Of a stretch of DNA of 6,126 nucleotides, positions 5,956 to 6,126 are shown piece after piece. The notes beneath the pieces are model-generated. The model was not told where the DNA came from. It made no database searches and saw only the letters and a list, made by a program, of their open reading frames with translations. The stretch lies in contig JAGHUY010000224.1 in the NCBI GenBank assembly GCA_018064545.1, forward strand, positions 1 through 6,126, in the 5' to 3' direction. The DNA is from Candidatus Apopatosoma intestinale (GTDB lineage Bacteria; Bacillota; Clostridia; Oscillospirales; CAG-272). The stretch's first letter is position 1; each line of letters starts with the position of its first letter. A program made the position numbers and the translations under genes.

Positions 5956-6126
5956 CTATTTGATCTCCCTCAGTCGACGGATCCCGGTGAAAAGAGGGAC
6001 GTTTTGTCCCATGGTGCGACGGGCAATATTGTCAAAAGCGTGTGTTAAATTTCTGCTGAACAGTTCGTCGGTGAGAGCCCCCTCATCCCCCGCGTAAATC
6101 AGCTCGGGATCGTAGGGAACGACGCC
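5956..6126 (-). CDS. minD: MinD-like P-loop ATPase, C-terminal end (5' partial)
   Basis: The last 56 codons of a minus-strand gene, ending at TAG (5956-5958), start outside the window. The pattern GVVPYDPELI ... AFDNIARRTMGQNVPLF fits the end of MinD-type ATPases (GVVP-D-x-x-I, then NIARR-x-x-G-x-x-VPL), which place the division site through a membrane-bound ATP cycle. The P-loop and Walker motifs are beyond the edge and cannot be checked. The final FTGIRRLREIK alternates hydrophobic and basic residues, as in MinD membrane-targeting helices, but it is short. In Clostridia minD is often followed by minE, rodA and mgsA; here the mgsA-like gene follows at once, with no minE or rodA between. A related ParA/Mrp-type ATPase remains possible. 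Confidence 0.6.
   Translation of the reverse strand, partial: GVVPYDPELIYAGDEGALTDELFSRNLTHAFDNIARRTMGQNVPLFTGIRRLREIK

Overview
The window looks like a piece of a low-to-mid GC Gram-positive Clostridia genome, most likely an Oscillospiraceae/Ruminococcaceae-type gut or rumen bacterium. The evidence is a giant BspA-type leucine-rich-repeat protein with Ig-like, cysteine-pair, cohesin-like and type I dockerin modules, together with a MinD-like/MgsA-like gene pair of the kind found next to cell-shape genes in Clostridia. The genus cannot be told from this sequence.

Bases 1-5202 (+ strand) are one uninterrupted reading frame, open from the first base, so the true start and any signal peptide lie upstream. 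The 1733 visible residues comprise about 42 BspA-type repeats (residues about 1-1080), two Big_3-like Ig folds (1090-1236), a cysteine-pair module (1241-1339), a detached LRR-like block (1360-1463), a second cysteine-pair module (1465-1519), a cohesin-like domain (1521-1657) and a C-terminal type I dockerin (1659-1718). It is probably a secreted surface or complex-associated adhesin/scaffold. Base composition rises sharply from the repeats to the C-terminal modules.

Bases 5203-5484 are the non-coding gap between two convergent transcription units. It holds a long imperfect hairpin (5254-5314), a 37-codon open frame that may be the left end of a decayed IS3-type element (low confidence), and a textbook intrinsic terminator (5381-5414) that serves the minus-strand unit.

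Bases 5485-6126 (- strand) carry two genes in a likely operon. The first is the C-terminal 56 codons of a MinD-like ATPase. The second, 21 bases downstream, is a complete 149-residue methylglyoxal-synthase-fold protein. The fold signature is clear, but almost every catalytic position known from E. coli MgsA is replaced, so it may be a pseudoenzyme or a phosphate-ligand sensor rather than a methylglyoxal producer.

The surface protein and the minus-strand unit show no functional link beyond being neighbours. The two points most worth following are the MgsA-like protein with a lost active site beside a division-site ATPase, and the presence of both a cohesin-like domain and a dockerin on one LRR protein.
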